64,000 nt of DNA, taken from the NCBI GenBank assembly GCA_003248865.1, contig QFPK01000017.1, positions 6,907 to 70,906 of the forward strand, written 5' to 3'. The stretch comes from Sphingomonas sp. Lineage in GTDB: Bacteria; Pseudomonadota; Alphaproteobacteria; Sphingomonadales; Sphingomonadaceae. Below, piece by piece: positions 16,654-26,900 of the stretch (the stretch's first letter is position 1; the number at the start of each line of letters is the position of its first letter). A model generated the notes under the pieces. It searched no databases. It saw nothing but the letters and a program-made list of their open reading frames with translations, and was not told the origin of the DNA. A program made the position numbers and the translations under genes.

Positions 16654-18057
16654 GTGGCGAGCAACCCCGCATTCACCGACTATGTCATCGCGGACATCGG
16701 CCTTGCCGATTTCGGCCGCAAGGAAATCGCCATCGCCGAAACCGAGATGCCCGGCCTGATGGCGCTGCGTGGCGAGTTCGGTGCGTCAAAGCCGCTGAAG
16801 GGCGCCCGCATCACCGGCTCGCTGCACATGACGATCCAGACCGCAGTGCTGATCGAGACGCTGGCGGAACTGGGCGCCGACATCCGCTGGGCCTCGTGCA
16901 ACATCTTCTCCACCCAGGACCATGCCGCTGCCGCCATCGCCGCGCGCGGCATCCCGGTGTTCGCCGTGAAGGGCGAAACGCTGGAAGAATATTGGGATTA
17001 TGTGATCCGCATCTTCGACTGGGGCGACACCCCCTGCAACATGATCCTGGACGACGGCGGCGATGCCACCATGTTCGCGCTGTGGGGCGCCCGCGTGGAG
17101 GCCGGCGAAGCGCTGTTCACGCCTGGCAACGAGGAAGAGGAAATCTTCGTCGCCACGCTGAAGCGCTTCCTCGCCGAACGTCCCGGCTATCTCACGAAGA
17201 CGGTCGCCGCCATCAAGGGCGTGTCCGAGGAAACCACCACCGGCGTCCACCGCCTGTACGAGCTGGCGAAGACGGGCAAGCTGCCCTTCCCTGCGATCAA
17301 CGTGAACGACAGCGTGACCAAGTCGAAGTTCGACAATCTCTATGGCTGCAAGGAATCGCTGGTGGATGCTATCCGCCGCGCGACCGACGTGATGTTGGCC
17401 GGCAAGGTCGCCTGCGTCGCGGGCTTCGGCGACGTGGGCAAGGGCTCGGCTGCAAGCCTGCGCAACGGTGGCGCGCGGGTGCTGGTCACGGAAATCGATC
17501 CGATCTGCGCGCTGCAGGCGGCGATGGAAGGCTATGAAGTCGTCACCATGGACGAAGCCGCGACCCGCGCCGACATCTTCGTGACGGCGACAGGCAACGA
17601 GGCCGTCATCACCGTGGAGCATATGCGCGCGATGAAGAATATGGCCATCGTCTGCAACATCGGCCACTTCGACAGCGAGATCGAGATCGCCGGCCTTGCA
17701 AACCTGAAATGGACCGAGGTGAAGCCGCAGGTGGATCAGGTGGAATTCCCCGACGGCAAGCAGATCATCGTGCTGGCCAAGGGGCGGCTGGTGAACCTGG
17801 GCTGCGCCACGGGGCACCCCAGCTTCGTGATGTCCTCCAGCTTCACCAACCAGGTGCTGGCGCAGATCGAACTGTGGACCAAGGCCGGGGAATACAGCCT
17901 GGGCGTGCATGTGCTGCCCAAGCATCTGGACGAGAAGGTGGCAGCGCTCCATCTGGAAAAGCTGGGCGTGAAGCTGTCGAAGCTGACGCCGAAGCAGGCT
18001 GCCTATATCGGTGTCAGCACGGAAGGCCCGTTCAAGCCGGACCATTACCGCTACTGA
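16654..18057 (+). CDS. ahcY: Adenosylhomocysteinase
   Basis: 467-residue NAD-dependent enzyme splitting S-adenosylhomocysteine into adenosine and homocysteine and so relieving product inhibition of methyltransferases. Motifs: [29 protein letters not shown], the substrate lysine region [16 protein letters not shown], the NAD-binding [11 protein letters not shown], and the C-terminal KPDHYRY. GTG 16654 is set by GAGGAG eight bases upstream. tsaE starts one base past the stop. The TM-free sequence and length are standard. Confidence 0.95.
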   Translation: MASNPAFTDYVIADIGLADFGRKEIAIAETEMPGLMALRGEFGASKPLKGARITGSLHMTIQTAVLIETLAELGADIRWASCNIFSTQDHAAAAIAARGIPVFAVKGETLEEYWDYVIRIFDWGDTPCNMILDDGGDATMFALWGARVEAGEALFTPGNEEEEIFVATLKRFLAERPGYLTKTVAAIKGVSEETTTGVHRLYELAKTGKLPFPAINVNDSVTKSKFDNLYGCKESLVDAIRRATDVMLAGKVACVAGFGDVGKGSAASLRNGGARVLVTEIDPICALQAAMEGYEVVTMDEAATRADIFVTATGNEAVITVEHMRAMKNMAIVCNIGHFDSEIEIAGLANLKWTEVKPQVDQVEFPDGKQIIVLAKGRLVNLGCATGHPSFVMSSSFTNQVLAQIELWTKAGEYSLGVHVLPKHLDEKVAALHLEKLGVKLSKLTPKQAAYIGVSTEGPFKPDHYRY

Positions 18058-18058
18058 C

Positions 18059-18499
18059 ATGGCGCTGACGCTGGACGAAGCCGGGCTGCGCGACATCGGC
18101 GCCCGGCTTGCGTCCACGCTGCGCGCAGGCGACGTGATCGCGCTCTCGGGCGATCTCGGCGCGGGCAAGACCACTCTGGCCCGCGCCATCCTCGAGGCTC
18201 TCGGGCATCGGGGCGAGGTGCCCAGCCCCACCTTCACGCTGGTGCAGACCTACCCCGATCTTGCCGTGCCGGTGGCGCATGCAGACCTCTACCGGCTGGA
18301 ATCCGCCGCCGAAGCGGAGCCGCTGGCGCTCGATGACTGGCTGCTCGATGGCGCGCTGCTGTTGGAATGGCCAGAGCGGCTGGGCAACATGATCTGGCCC
18401 GAACGGCTCTGGCTCAGGCTGGATGGCGCCGGCGGCCCCGACAGGCGCTTGACTTGGGACGCGCCCCCGGCTTGGGAAGGCCGATGGCCCGCCGTCTGA
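18059..18499 (+). CDS. tsaE: TsaE, tRNA threonylcarbamoyladenosine biosynthesis ATPase
   Basis: 146-residue P-loop ATPase that supports the TsaBD complex in making t6A at position 37 of ANN-decoding tRNAs. Walker A is SGDLGAGKTTLAR, followed by the TsaE marks SPTFTLVQTY and HADLYRLE, and LLLEWPERL near the end. ATG 18059 lies one base after the ahcY stop, whereas a longer start at 18011 would run inside ahcY. It heads the run toward amgK/murU. Confidence 0.9.
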   Translation: MALTLDEAGLRDIGARLASTLRAGDVIALSGDLGAGKTTLARAILEALGHRGEVPSPTFTLVQTYPDLAVPVAHADLYRLESAAEAEPLALDDWLLDGALLLEWPERLGNMIWPERLWLRLDGAGGPDRRLTWDAPPAWEGRWPAV

Positions 18500-18527
18500 C
18501 CCGCCTGCCCGTTATCCGGCGCTGCGC

Positions 18528-19352
18528 ATGAACCTTCTGAGCGATTTTCTGCTGATGCTGCTGTGGATCAGCGGGGGAATTCTGCTCGCGTTCGGCACCT
18601 ACCGGCTGGTGCGCGGCCGGTTGCCGCCGCGGCACGGAAGCGATGGCCACAATTATGCGTCGCCGGTGCGCGACATGGTCACCACCACGGGCTTGCGCAT
18701 CGCGACCCTGTTCGGCGTCCTCCTCGCGCTGGTCTATGCGCAGGAACTGCGCCGCTATCAGGACGTGCGCGAAGGTCTCAACCAGGAGGCGGCGGCGATC
18801 TCGCAGGTCTATTTCGACGCCGGCCGGCTGGGCGGGCCTTCGGGGCAGGTGATCCGGATCGCGCTGGCGGATTATGTGAAGCTGCTGGTGCAGGTGGAAT
18901 GGCCCGAACTGGGCAAGGATCATAAATTGTCCCGCGAAACCTGGCACGCATTCAATGTCGCGCAGGAAGAAGCGCAATCGCTGGAACCGCTGACTAGCCG
19001 GGAGAGCGCGATTCGAAGCGGCATGGTCGAGCGGCTGTCGAAAGTGGCGGACCTGCGCAACATCCGCGAGCAGCAGGCGCTGGACAGCGTGCCCTGGCTG
19101 TTCGCGCTTCCAGCGATCATGGGGCTGCTGCTCGTCACCGCGCCCTTCTTCATCTATCCGCCGCTCCGCGAAGTGTGGGTGATGCTGGGCGCCTATGGAG
19201 CATTTGCGGGGCTGATCCTGTTCTTCATCCATGGCTTCGGCAGCCCGTTCAACCACCCGCTGAAGTTGGCGCCCGCGCCGTTTGAACGCTTGCTCGCAAG
19301 TGGGTTCGGCAAGGATGCGGCAAATATCCAAAGCAGAAAGGCCGGCGCATGA
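18528..19352 (+). CDS. DUF4239 (bestrophin-like) membrane protein
   Basis: 274 residues, likely four TM helices: two at the N-terminus (SDFLLMLLWISGGILLAFGTY and the segment around ATLFGVLLALVYA) and two at the C-terminus (PWLFALPAIMGLLLVTAPFF and AYGAFAGLILFFIHGF). A long helical cytosolic or periplasmic middle lies between them. GSPFNHPLKLAPAPFERL matches the closing motif of DUF4239 proteins. Function unknown. It sits between tsaE and amgK and overlaps amgK by four bases, so it is probably expressed with peptidoglycan recycling genes. Confidence 0.65.
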   Translation: MNLLSDFLLMLLWISGGILLAFGTYRLVRGRLPPRHGSDGHNYASPVRDMVTTTGLRIATLFGVLLALVYAQELRRYQDVREGLNQEAAAISQVYFDAGRLGGPSGQVIRIALADYVKLLVQVEWPELGKDHKLSRETWHAFNVAQEEAQSLEPLTSRESAIRSGMVERLSKVADLRNIREQQALDSVPWLFALPAIMGLLLVTAPFFIYPPLREVWVMLGAYGAFAGLILFFIHGFGSPFNHPLKLAPAPFERLLASGFGKDAANIQSRKAGA

Positions 19353-20314
19353 TCGCCCGCGATGGGGCTCAAGATTTCCTGGCGTCGGCCGGCTGGGGCG
19401 GGGCAGAGGTGCTGCCGCTTGCCGGAGACGCCAGTTTCCGCCGTTACTTCCGTGTGGTCGAACCCGGCCGGCGCTCCGTGCTGATGGACGCTCCGCCCGA
19501 GCATGAGGATGTGAAGCCCTTCCTGGGCGTCGCGGACCTGCTGCTGGCGGCCGGCTTCTCCGCGCCGCAGATCCTTGCGCGTGATCTGGATCGCGGCTTC
19601 CTGCTGATCGAGGATTTCGGCGACAGACTGCTCGGCCCCGTGCTGAAGACGGAACCCCAGCTTGAGGGCGAGGTCTATGCGCAGGCCGTCGACCTGCTGT
19701 CGGATCTGCACAAGGCCACCAGCGCCAACGGGCTGCCACCCTATGATCGCGATGTGCTGGCGCGCGAAGTGATGCTGTTTCCGGACTGGTATGCGAAGGC
19801 CGCCGGGATCGAGGTGGACACGGGCGACTATCTTGCCGCCTGGGATGCCGCCTGGAGCCAGGTGCTGGCCGAAACCGCGCACCATCCGATTGTCACCTTG
19901 CGCGATTACCACGCCGACAATCTGATGCTGCTGGATCGGCCGGGGGTGAAGGGATTGGGGTTGCTGGATTTTCAGGACGCGTTGGCCGGGCACCCCGCCT
20001 ATGATCTGGTGTCGCTGCTGCAGGATGCCCGGCGCGATGTCTCGCCGGAGCTGGAGGCCGTCATGCTGGAGCGTTTCGGCGGCGGCCCCGGCTTCCGCGC
20101 CAGCTATGAAGTGCTCGGCGCCCAGCGCAACGTGAAAATTCTGGGCATTTTCGTGCGCCTGAGGGACCGTGACGGCCGGCAGGGCTATGTGGAACGGCTT
20201 CCGCGCGTGTGGGGCTATCTGGAACGCAACTTCGCCCACCCCGCGCTGGCGCCGGTGAAGCACTGGTTCGACGCAAATGTGCCCCAGGCGCTGCGGGCGG
20301 AGTGGTGCCGGTGA
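19349..20314 (+). CDS. amgK: AmgK, N-acetylmuramate/N-acetylglucosamine kinase
   Basis: 321-residue kinase of the aminoglycoside phosphotransferase fold. It phosphorylates the anomeric carbon of recovered MurNAc, the first step of the MurNAc salvage route that bypasses MurA (the fosfomycin target). The catalytic loop is LRDYHADNLMLLD and the metal-binding motif is LLDFQDALAGHPAYDL; the start region GDASFRRYFRV is typical. The stop overlaps murU's GTG. Confidence 0.88.
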   Translation: MIARDGAQDFLASAGWGGAEVLPLAGDASFRRYFRVVEPGRRSVLMDAPPEHEDVKPFLGVADLLLAAGFSAPQILARDLDRGFLLIEDFGDRLLGPVLKTEPQLEGEVYAQAVDLLSDLHKATSANGLPPYDRDVLAREVMLFPDWYAKAAGIEVDTGDYLAAWDAAWSQVLAETAHHPIVTLRDYHADNLMLLDRPGVKGLGLLDFQDALAGHPAYDLVSLLQDARRDVSPELEAVMLERFGGGPGFRASYEVLGAQRNVKILGIFVRLRDRDGRQGYVERLPRVWGYLERNFAHPALAPVKHWFDANVPQALRAEWCR

Positions 20315-21045
20315 GCAAGACTGAGCAAAGCAAGGTGCCCGCATCCGCGATGGTGCTGGCCGCCGGGCTCGGCAAGCGTATGCGTCCGCTGACGGCCACG
20401 CGCCCCAAGCCGCTGGTGGAAGTGGCGGGCAAGACCCTGCTGGACCGCGCCATTGGCACGCTGAAGGCCGGCGGCGTCAGCCAGATCACCGTCAACGTGC
20501 ATTATATGGCGGACCGGCTGGAAGCGCATCTCAACGCCCGCAACAAAGAACTCGACGTTCGCGTCTCCGACGAGCGGGAGCTGCTGCTGGAAACCGGCGG
20601 CGGGCTGGCAAAGGCGCTGGCGCTGATCGATGCGGACCCGTTCCTGTCCATCAACGCCGACAATATCTGGATCGACGGCCCGGTCGGTGCCGCCGAACTG
20701 CTGGGCAACCGCTGGAACGCGGGCGAGATGGATGCGCTGCTGCTGATGGTGCCGCTGGCCCGCGCCAACTGCCATGGCGGCCCTGGCGATTTTCACATGG
20801 ATCCGTCCGGCCGCCTCTCGCGCCGCAAGCCCGGCCGGGTTGCGCCCTTCGTCTACACCGGGTTCCAGATGCTGTCGAAACGGCTGTTCGACGGCGTCGC
20901 GGTCGAGCCCTTCTCCATGAACCGCCTGTGGGACAGGGCTGCCACCGAAGGCCGCCTCTATGGTGTGGTGCATCAGGGCCTGTGGTTCGACGTGGGCACG
21001 GCGGCCGCCGTGAAAGAAACGGAGGCTCTTCTTGGCGTCCTCTGA
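20311..21045 (+). CDS. murU: MurU, N-acetylmuramate-alpha-1-phosphate uridylyltransferase
   Basis: 244-residue nucleotidyltransferase producing UDP-MurNAc from MurNAc-1-phosphate, partner of AmgK. The nucleotide-binding signature LAAGLGKRMRPLTATRPKPL is complete. It is followed by NVHYMADRLE, ETGGGLAKAL and the metal-binding SINADNIW. GTG 20311 overlaps the amgK stop (GTGA). Longer starts inside amgK are unlikely. Confidence 0.88.
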   Translation: MSKTEQSKVPASAMVLAAGLGKRMRPLTATRPKPLVEVAGKTLLDRAIGTLKAGGVSQITVNVHYMADRLEAHLNARNKELDVRVSDERELLLETGGGLAKALALIDADPFLSINADNIWIDGPVGAAELLGNRWNAGEMDALLLMVPLARANCHGGPGDFHMDPSGRLSRRKPGRVAPFVYTGFQMLSKRLFDGVAVEPFSMNRLWDRAATEGRLYGVVHQGLWFDVGTAAAVKETEALLGVL

Positions 21046-23980
21046 CGCCGGATCGAAATTGGCGTCCTCGCTGGCACGCGGCAGCCTGTTCTCCATCCCC
21101 GCGCACCGGCCCTTCGCAGACGATCTCGCAGCCGGGCTGCTGGCGCAATATCCCGATCCGCTGGCGCTGGCCCGGGTGCTGCTGCTGCTGCCCACCCGCC
21201 GCGCCATCCGCGCGCTGACCGAGGCCTTCGTCCGCGAAACCGAGGGCAAGGCGCTGCTGCTGCCGCGCATGGTCCCCGCCGGAGACCTGGACCCGGAAGA
21301 GGCCGAGGGCTGGGAGGCCGGGCCGCTGCTGGCCGGGCTGGAGGGCGCGGCCGAACTCCGCCCGGCCATCGCGCCCGAGGCCCGGCGTGTGGCGCTCGCG
21401 AAGCTGCTCGCAGCCTCGCGCCCCGCCGCCGAGGCACTGGCGCTGGGCGCGCAACTGGCGGCCGTGCTCGACACGCTGGAAATCGAAGGCGTGCGCGCCG
21501 CCGACATCACGGAGGCCGTGCCTGAAGGCGACCTGCAACTCCATTGGGCCGCCAACGCCAAAGTGCTGGAACTGGTGGCGCACGGCTGGCCCGACCTGTT
21601 GGAGGCGCGCGGCCTGATGGATCCGTCGCGGCGGCGCAACCTGCAGCTGGATGCGCTCGCTACCCGTTGGGCGGCAGCCCCGCCGCCATTCCCGGTGCTG
21701 CTGGCGGGGTTCGCCAGCGCGCCCCCCGCCGTCGCGCGCCTCGCCCGCACCATTGCCCGTCTGCCGCAGGGGCGCATCGTCCTGCCCGGCCTCGATCTCT
21801 CGCTGGCGGAGGAAGGCTGGAAGCTGATCGCCGGCGAGGACGGCGCCGGCCTTGAAACCCACCCGCAATATGGCATGGCGCGGCTGCTGAAGGCGGCGGA
21901 TCTGTCGCCGCTGGAGGCCGACGCCTGGCCGCACCAAAGCCGCCGCGCCGGCAGCCCGCCCGAACGCAGCGATCTGGTGGCGCGCGCGCTGCGCCCCCCC
22001 GCGCTCTCCGGCGGTGAACAGCCCGTGGTGCCGCCCGAAGCCCTCAGCGGCCTGCGCATGGTGGAGGCGGCAAGCCCGGCGGAGGAAGCACTTCTGATCG
22101 CGTTGGCACTGCGGCAGGTGGCGGAACGCCCGGGCGCCACTGCCGCGCTAGTCACGCCGGATCGCTCCCTTGCGAGCCGCGTGCAGGTGCAGCTGAAGCG
22201 CTTCGGAATCGAGATCGACGACAGCGCCGGGGTGCCGCTGGCGAACACCCAGCCCGGCAGCCTTCTGGTGGCGTTTGCCACCACAGCGGGCGAACGCTTC
22301 GCCCCGGTCTCGCTGCTGGGCGCGCTGCAACATCCGCTGGTCCGCGCCGGAGAGCCCCGGCTCGACTGGCTCAACCATGTCCGTCAGCTCGACAAGGCGG
22401 CGCTGCGCGGCATCCGCCCCGGCCCCGGTCTCGGCGGCGTCGCCCGGCGTCTCTCGAAGAAGGTCGGCGACGATCTGAAAGACTGGTGGGCGGAACAAGC
22501 CACGCCGCTCCTCGCCCCGCTGCAACCGCTTCCGACCACGGCCGACGCCCTGCTGGATCGCCTGCGCGAAGTCGCTGAGGCCGCTACAGGCCCCGCGCTG
22601 TGGCAGGGCGACGCCGGAATTGCGCTTGCCCGGCTGTTCGACACGCTGGCCGAAAGCCGGGCCGACCTCGCCGCAATCCGCGTGATGCCGGAGGAGGCTG
22701 CCGCCTTCATCGGGGGGCTAATGCAGGGCGTCGCCGTTCGCCCGCGTTTCAATCGCCACCCGCAACTGGCGATCTGGGGCCCGCTGGAAGCGCGGCTGCA
22801 ATCGGCGGACCTGATGGTGATGGCCGGGCTGAACGAGGGCACATGGCCCTCCATGCCCACGCCGGACCCGTTCCTGGCCCCCGCGATCCGCCGCGCGCTC
22901 GATCTGCCCGGCCTCGCCCGGCGCACCGGTTTTCAGGCGCATGATTTTGCAGCCGGACTCGGCGCGCCCGAAGTGCTGCTCACCCGCTCGCTGCGCGAAG
23001 GCGGCGCGCCCTCGGTCGCCTCCCGCTTCTGGCAGCGGCTGCGCGCGGCGGCAGGCGAACTGCCCGATTCCGGCACATGGACGGCAGACGGCACCACCCT
23101 GCTCACGGTCGTGCGCGGGCTGGATTCCGGCCAACCCGCCGAACCCTATCGCCGTCCGGAACCCGCACCCCCCGCCGCCGAGCGCCCGCGCAAGCTCAGC
23201 GTCACCGAGGTCGCCACGCTGAAGGCCGACCCCTTCAGCTTCTATGCCCGCCGCATGCTGGGGCTGAACCCGCTGGACCCGCACGACGCCGAACCCACCG
23301 CAGGCGAACGCGGGCAGGCCGTCCACGCCATCCTCGAACGTTGGGTGACAGAGGGTTTTCCCGGCGATGCCCGCCAGCTGGAGATCGTCGATGAGGAATT
23401 GGCGAAGCTCGGCGAACGCCCCGAAATCGCCGCCCTCTGGCGCCCCCGCGTGCTTCGGATGCTCGCCTATGTGATGGAACAGCTGGCCGCCGAGCCGGAG
23501 TGGACGCCCGTCGCCTGGGAAGCGAAAGGCAAGCTCACCCACAAGGCCGTCACGCTGAACGGCCGGGTGGACCGCATCGACAGCAATGGCGAAGCCTTGC
23601 GCATCCTCGATTACAAGACCGGCGCCGTCCCCGGCGTGGCCGATGTGAAAAGCCTGTGGCAGACGCAACTGGCCCTGCTCGCCGCCATGGCCGCCAAGGG
23701 CGAGTTCAAGGTGAACGCCAGCCTGCCGGTGGAACGGCTCGACTATCTGAAGCTCTCCGGCGGCCGGGAGCCCGGCTCCATGAGCGCAGCGCTCGGCAAA
23801 AAGGCCACGCCCGAGGATATGGAAGCGCATCTCTCCGCCGCCTTCGCCGATTTCACCGCGCTGGTGGACGGCTGGCTGCTGGGCGATCGCCCGTTCCGCG
23901 CCAAGCAGCACATGGTCTATGGCCGCCGCTTCAGCGACTATGACCATCTCGCCCGGGTGGCGGAATGGCTGGCACGATGA
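21032..23980 (+). CDS. addB: AddB, double-strand break repair helicase-nuclease subunit
   Basis: 982-residue subunit of the AddAB complex that resects DNA ends and loads RecA, the alphaproteobacterial substitute for RecBCD. The N-terminal half has an inactivated UvrD-like helicase fold (LLPTRRAIRALTEAF). The C-terminal half has the PD-(D/E)XK nuclease: GERGQAVHAILERW, VAWEAKGKLT, then LRILDYKTGAVPG with the catalytic Asp-x-Lys. The four-cysteine Fe-S signature of Bacillus AddB is not evident. TTG 21032 is supported by GGAGG six bases upstream, inside the end of murU. Confidence 0.9.
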   Translation: MASSDAGSKLASSLARGSLFSIPAHRPFADDLAAGLLAQYPDPLALARVLLLLPTRRAIRALTEAFVRETEGKALLLPRMVPAGDLDPEEAEGWEAGPLLAGLEGAAELRPAIAPEARRVALAKLLAASRPAAEALALGAQLAAVLDTLEIEGVRAADITEAVPEGDLQLHWAANAKVLELVAHGWPDLLEARGLMDPSRRRNLQLDALATRWAAAPPPFPVLLAGFASAPPAVARLARTIARLPQGRIVLPGLDLSLAEEGWKLIAGEDGAGLETHPQYGMARLLKAADLSPLEADAWPHQSRRAGSPPERSDLVARALRPPALSGGEQPVVPPEALSGLRMVEAASPAEEALLIALALRQVAERPGATAALVTPDRSLASRVQVQLKRFGIEIDDSAGVPLANTQPGSLLVAFATTAGERFAPVSLLGALQHPLVRAGEPRLDWLNHVRQLDKAALRGIRPGPGLGGVARRLSKKVGDDLKDWWAEQATPLLAPLQPLPTTADALLDRLREVAEAATGPALWQGDAGIALARLFDTLAESRADLAAIRVMPEEAAAFIGGLMQGVAVRPRFNRHPQLAIWGPLEARLQSADLMVMAGLNEGTWPSMPTPDPFLAPAIRRALDLPGLARRTGFQAHDFAAGLGAPEVLLTRSLREGGAPSVASRFWQRLRAAAGELPDSGTWTADGTTLLTVVRGLDSGQPAEPYRRPEPAPPAAERPRKLSVTEVATLKADPFSFYARRMLGLNPLDPHDAEPTAGERGQAVHAILERWVTEGFPGDARQLEIVDEELAKLGERPEIAALWRPRVLRMLAYVMEQLAAEPEWTPVAWEAKGKLTHKAVTLNGRVDRIDSNGEALRILDYKTGAVPGVADVKSLWQTQLALLAAMAAKGEFKVNASLPVERLDYLKLSGGREPGSMSAALGKKATPEDMEAHLSAAFADFTALVDGWLLGDRPFRAKQHMVYGRRFSDYDHLARVAEWLAR

Positions 23981-26900
23981 GTTCCCCACAATCCCGCACG
24001 CCGTCGCAGAAGCTGGCAGCCGATCCGGCCCACCATGTCTGGGTCGCGGCGTCGGCCGGGACCGGCAAGACCCATGTGCTGACGGACCGCATCCTGCGCC
24101 TGATGCTGGAGGGCAGCCCGCCGGACCGCATTCTCGCGCTCACCTTCACCAAGGCGGCTGCGGCCGAAATGCAGAACCGCCTCGTCAAACGGCTGGGCGA
24201 ATGGCTAGGCTACAGCGACGCCCGGCTGGATGCCGAGTTCGAGGCGATGGGGGTGCCGCCCACGCCACAACGCCGTCGCCGCGCCCGCGCCCTGTTCGCA
24301 GAAGCGCTGGACGTGCCCGGCGGGCTGAAGGTGCAGACGCTGCATGCCTTTGCGCAGGGCCTGCTGGCCTCCTTCCCGCTAGAGGCCGGGCTGACCCCCG
24401 GCTTCCGCGCTCTGGACGAGCGCGATGCCCGCCAGCTGAAGCAGCGCGCTCTCTCTGAATGCATCGCAGAGGCGCAAGCCGGCGGTGATACCGCCTTCCT
24501 CGCCGATCTGGCCGAACTCTCCATCCTGAAGGGGGAGGGCGGGCTGATGCAGGCGCTGTCCGCCATGATCGCCCATTCGGATGCGATGCTGGCGTTCAGC
24601 GATGCGTCGGGCCTGCCGGTGGCCGTGCGCCGCTGGCTGAAGGTGGAGGCGGGCGAGCAACCCGGCGAACGGCTGCGCGAGTTGCTGGCCCCGGGCGCGT
24701 TCGACGACGGACGCCTGCTGACGTTTGCGGAAACACTCGAGCAGTGGGGCTGGAAGAAAGCGTTTGGGCAGGCGGACGCAATTCGAGCATGGTTGGCTTT
24801 GGGTACGCAGGCGCGATTTGCGCAGTTCGGGGATCTGCGGACGCAATTGTTCGATAGCGCCGACAAGATTCGAAGCTTCCGGCAGGGTGAAAAGGCTGTG
24901 CCGGGCATTCAGGCGATGGCTGAAGACATCGCCAACGACCTGCTGAGGCTGCTGGATTATGATCGCCGCGTCACCACCGCCGAACTCGCCGCGCTGGCCC
25001 TGCGCGCCGGGCATCGCATCGTCGCCCGCTATCGCCAGCTGAAGCGCGCCGCCGTCGCCATCGATTATGACGACATGATCGCCCGCACTGTCGATCTGCT
25101 CGGCCCGGCCGGCATGCCCGGCTATGTCGGCTGGAAGCTCGACAGCCGCTTCGATCATGTGCTGGTCGATGAGGCGCAGGACACCAACGAGCGCCAGTGG
25201 ACCATCATCGGCCGGCTGATCGAGGATTATTTCGACTCCGAGGCCGAAAGGCGGCGCAGTCTGTTCGTGGTGGGCGACCACAAACAGGCGATCTACGGCT
25301 TTCAGGGCACGGATCCGGCCGTGTTCGAAAGCTGGCGCGCCCGCCTCTCCCCGCAGGCGGCCGAAGGCGGCCGTCCGATCGAGGGTGTCGATCTCGATCT
25401 CAGCTTCCGCTCCGGCCCGGCCGTGCTCGATGTGGTGAATGGCCTGCTGAGGCAGACGGATGCTGAGAAGCTGGGAATGGCCGCATCCCCGCCCGATCAC
25501 CGCCCGCACCGCGCCGAAGCGCCGGGCGAAGTGGTGCTGTGGCCGGTGATCGCGCCCGACGAGGGCACGGATGAAGACACGGACGACGGCGGCGATACCG
25601 GCGCCGAGGACAACAGCGAAGCTGCCGACCGCGCCATGGCGAAATGGCTGGCAGCGAGGATCGCCGGCTGGCTGCAACAGGGCGGGCCGGATCGGCTGTG
25701 GCTGCCCGCAAAAAAGAGCTGGGCCCGGCCGGGCGATATCCTGATCCTGCTGCGCAAGCGAAGCTGGCTGATGGGTGCGCTGGTCGGCGAACTGCACCGC
25801 CAAGCTGTTCCCATCGCAGGCGTGGACCGGCTGCTGCTGACCGAACCGCTGGCCGTGCTCGACTGCCTCGCGCTGGTGCGCTTCGCCGTCCAGCCGGAGG
25901 ATGATCTCACGCTGGCGTCGCTGCTGGTCTCGCCCTTCTTCGGCTGGGATCATGAAGCCGTCCGCGCCTTGAATGGCGGCCGCCCGGGTCTGTGGGCGGC
26001 GCTGGGCCGGTCCGGGGATGACATCGCCCGCGAAGCCCGCAGCTGGCTGTCCACCGTGCTCGCGCTTGCCGACACCGTCGGTCCCGCGCGGTTCCTCGAC
26101 ACTATCCTTTCCGGCCCGCTGCAAGGCCGCCGCTGCCTCATCGCCCGCCTCGGTGCAGAGGCGAACGACCCCATCGATGAACTGCTGCAACAGGCGCTGC
26201 TGTATGAACAGGCCAACCCACCCGCGCTCGCCGGCTTCCTGAATTGGATCGAGGCCGAAGGCTCCGACGTGAAGCGCGATGCCGAAGCGGCTGCCGATCA
26301 GGTGCGGCTGATGACGATCCACGGTTCCAAGGGGCTGGAAGCGCCGGTGGTGGTGCTGGCGGACAGCGCCCACCAGCGCAAGGCACGCCGCGACGGCTTC
26401 GTGGCGGTGCCGGTGGACGGGCAGACCCTGCCCGTCTTCCATCCGCCCGCGAAAGACAGCGCACAGGCTGTCCGCGACGAACTGAAGAAGCAGGACGTGC
26501 GGGAAACACAGGAGGATCTGCGCCTGCTCTATGTCGGCCTCACCCGCGCGGCTGACCATCTGTTCATCGGCGGGTCCGCCAGTCGCAAGGCGCTGGAAAA
26601 GCTGGATGAGGAGACAGCCGAGGGCGAACCCAAATGCTGGCACGCCCGGCTGCGGCCGGTACTGGAAACCCTTCCCGGCGTGGAGCGGATCGCAACCGAT
26701 CGCGGCGAAGCCCTGCGCCACCGCGCCGGAATCTGGGTCGAGCCGGACACGCACGAAACCCGTCTGGAAAGCGAAAGCGCCGCCCTGCCGCTGCACCAGA
26801 TGCACACAGGCGTCGCCCCACCGCCGCCCCGCCCGGCACGGCCGGTCACGCCCTCCGGCCTTCCCGACGCCCCGGCCGAAGGCCCGGCGGCCGAGGCGAT

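Noticed and set aside
21937..22374. Very long minus-strand frames across addB, addA, ahcY and fusA
   Set aside because: All lie exactly opposite strongly conserved genes and consist of low-complexity residues; no independent start signals or families.
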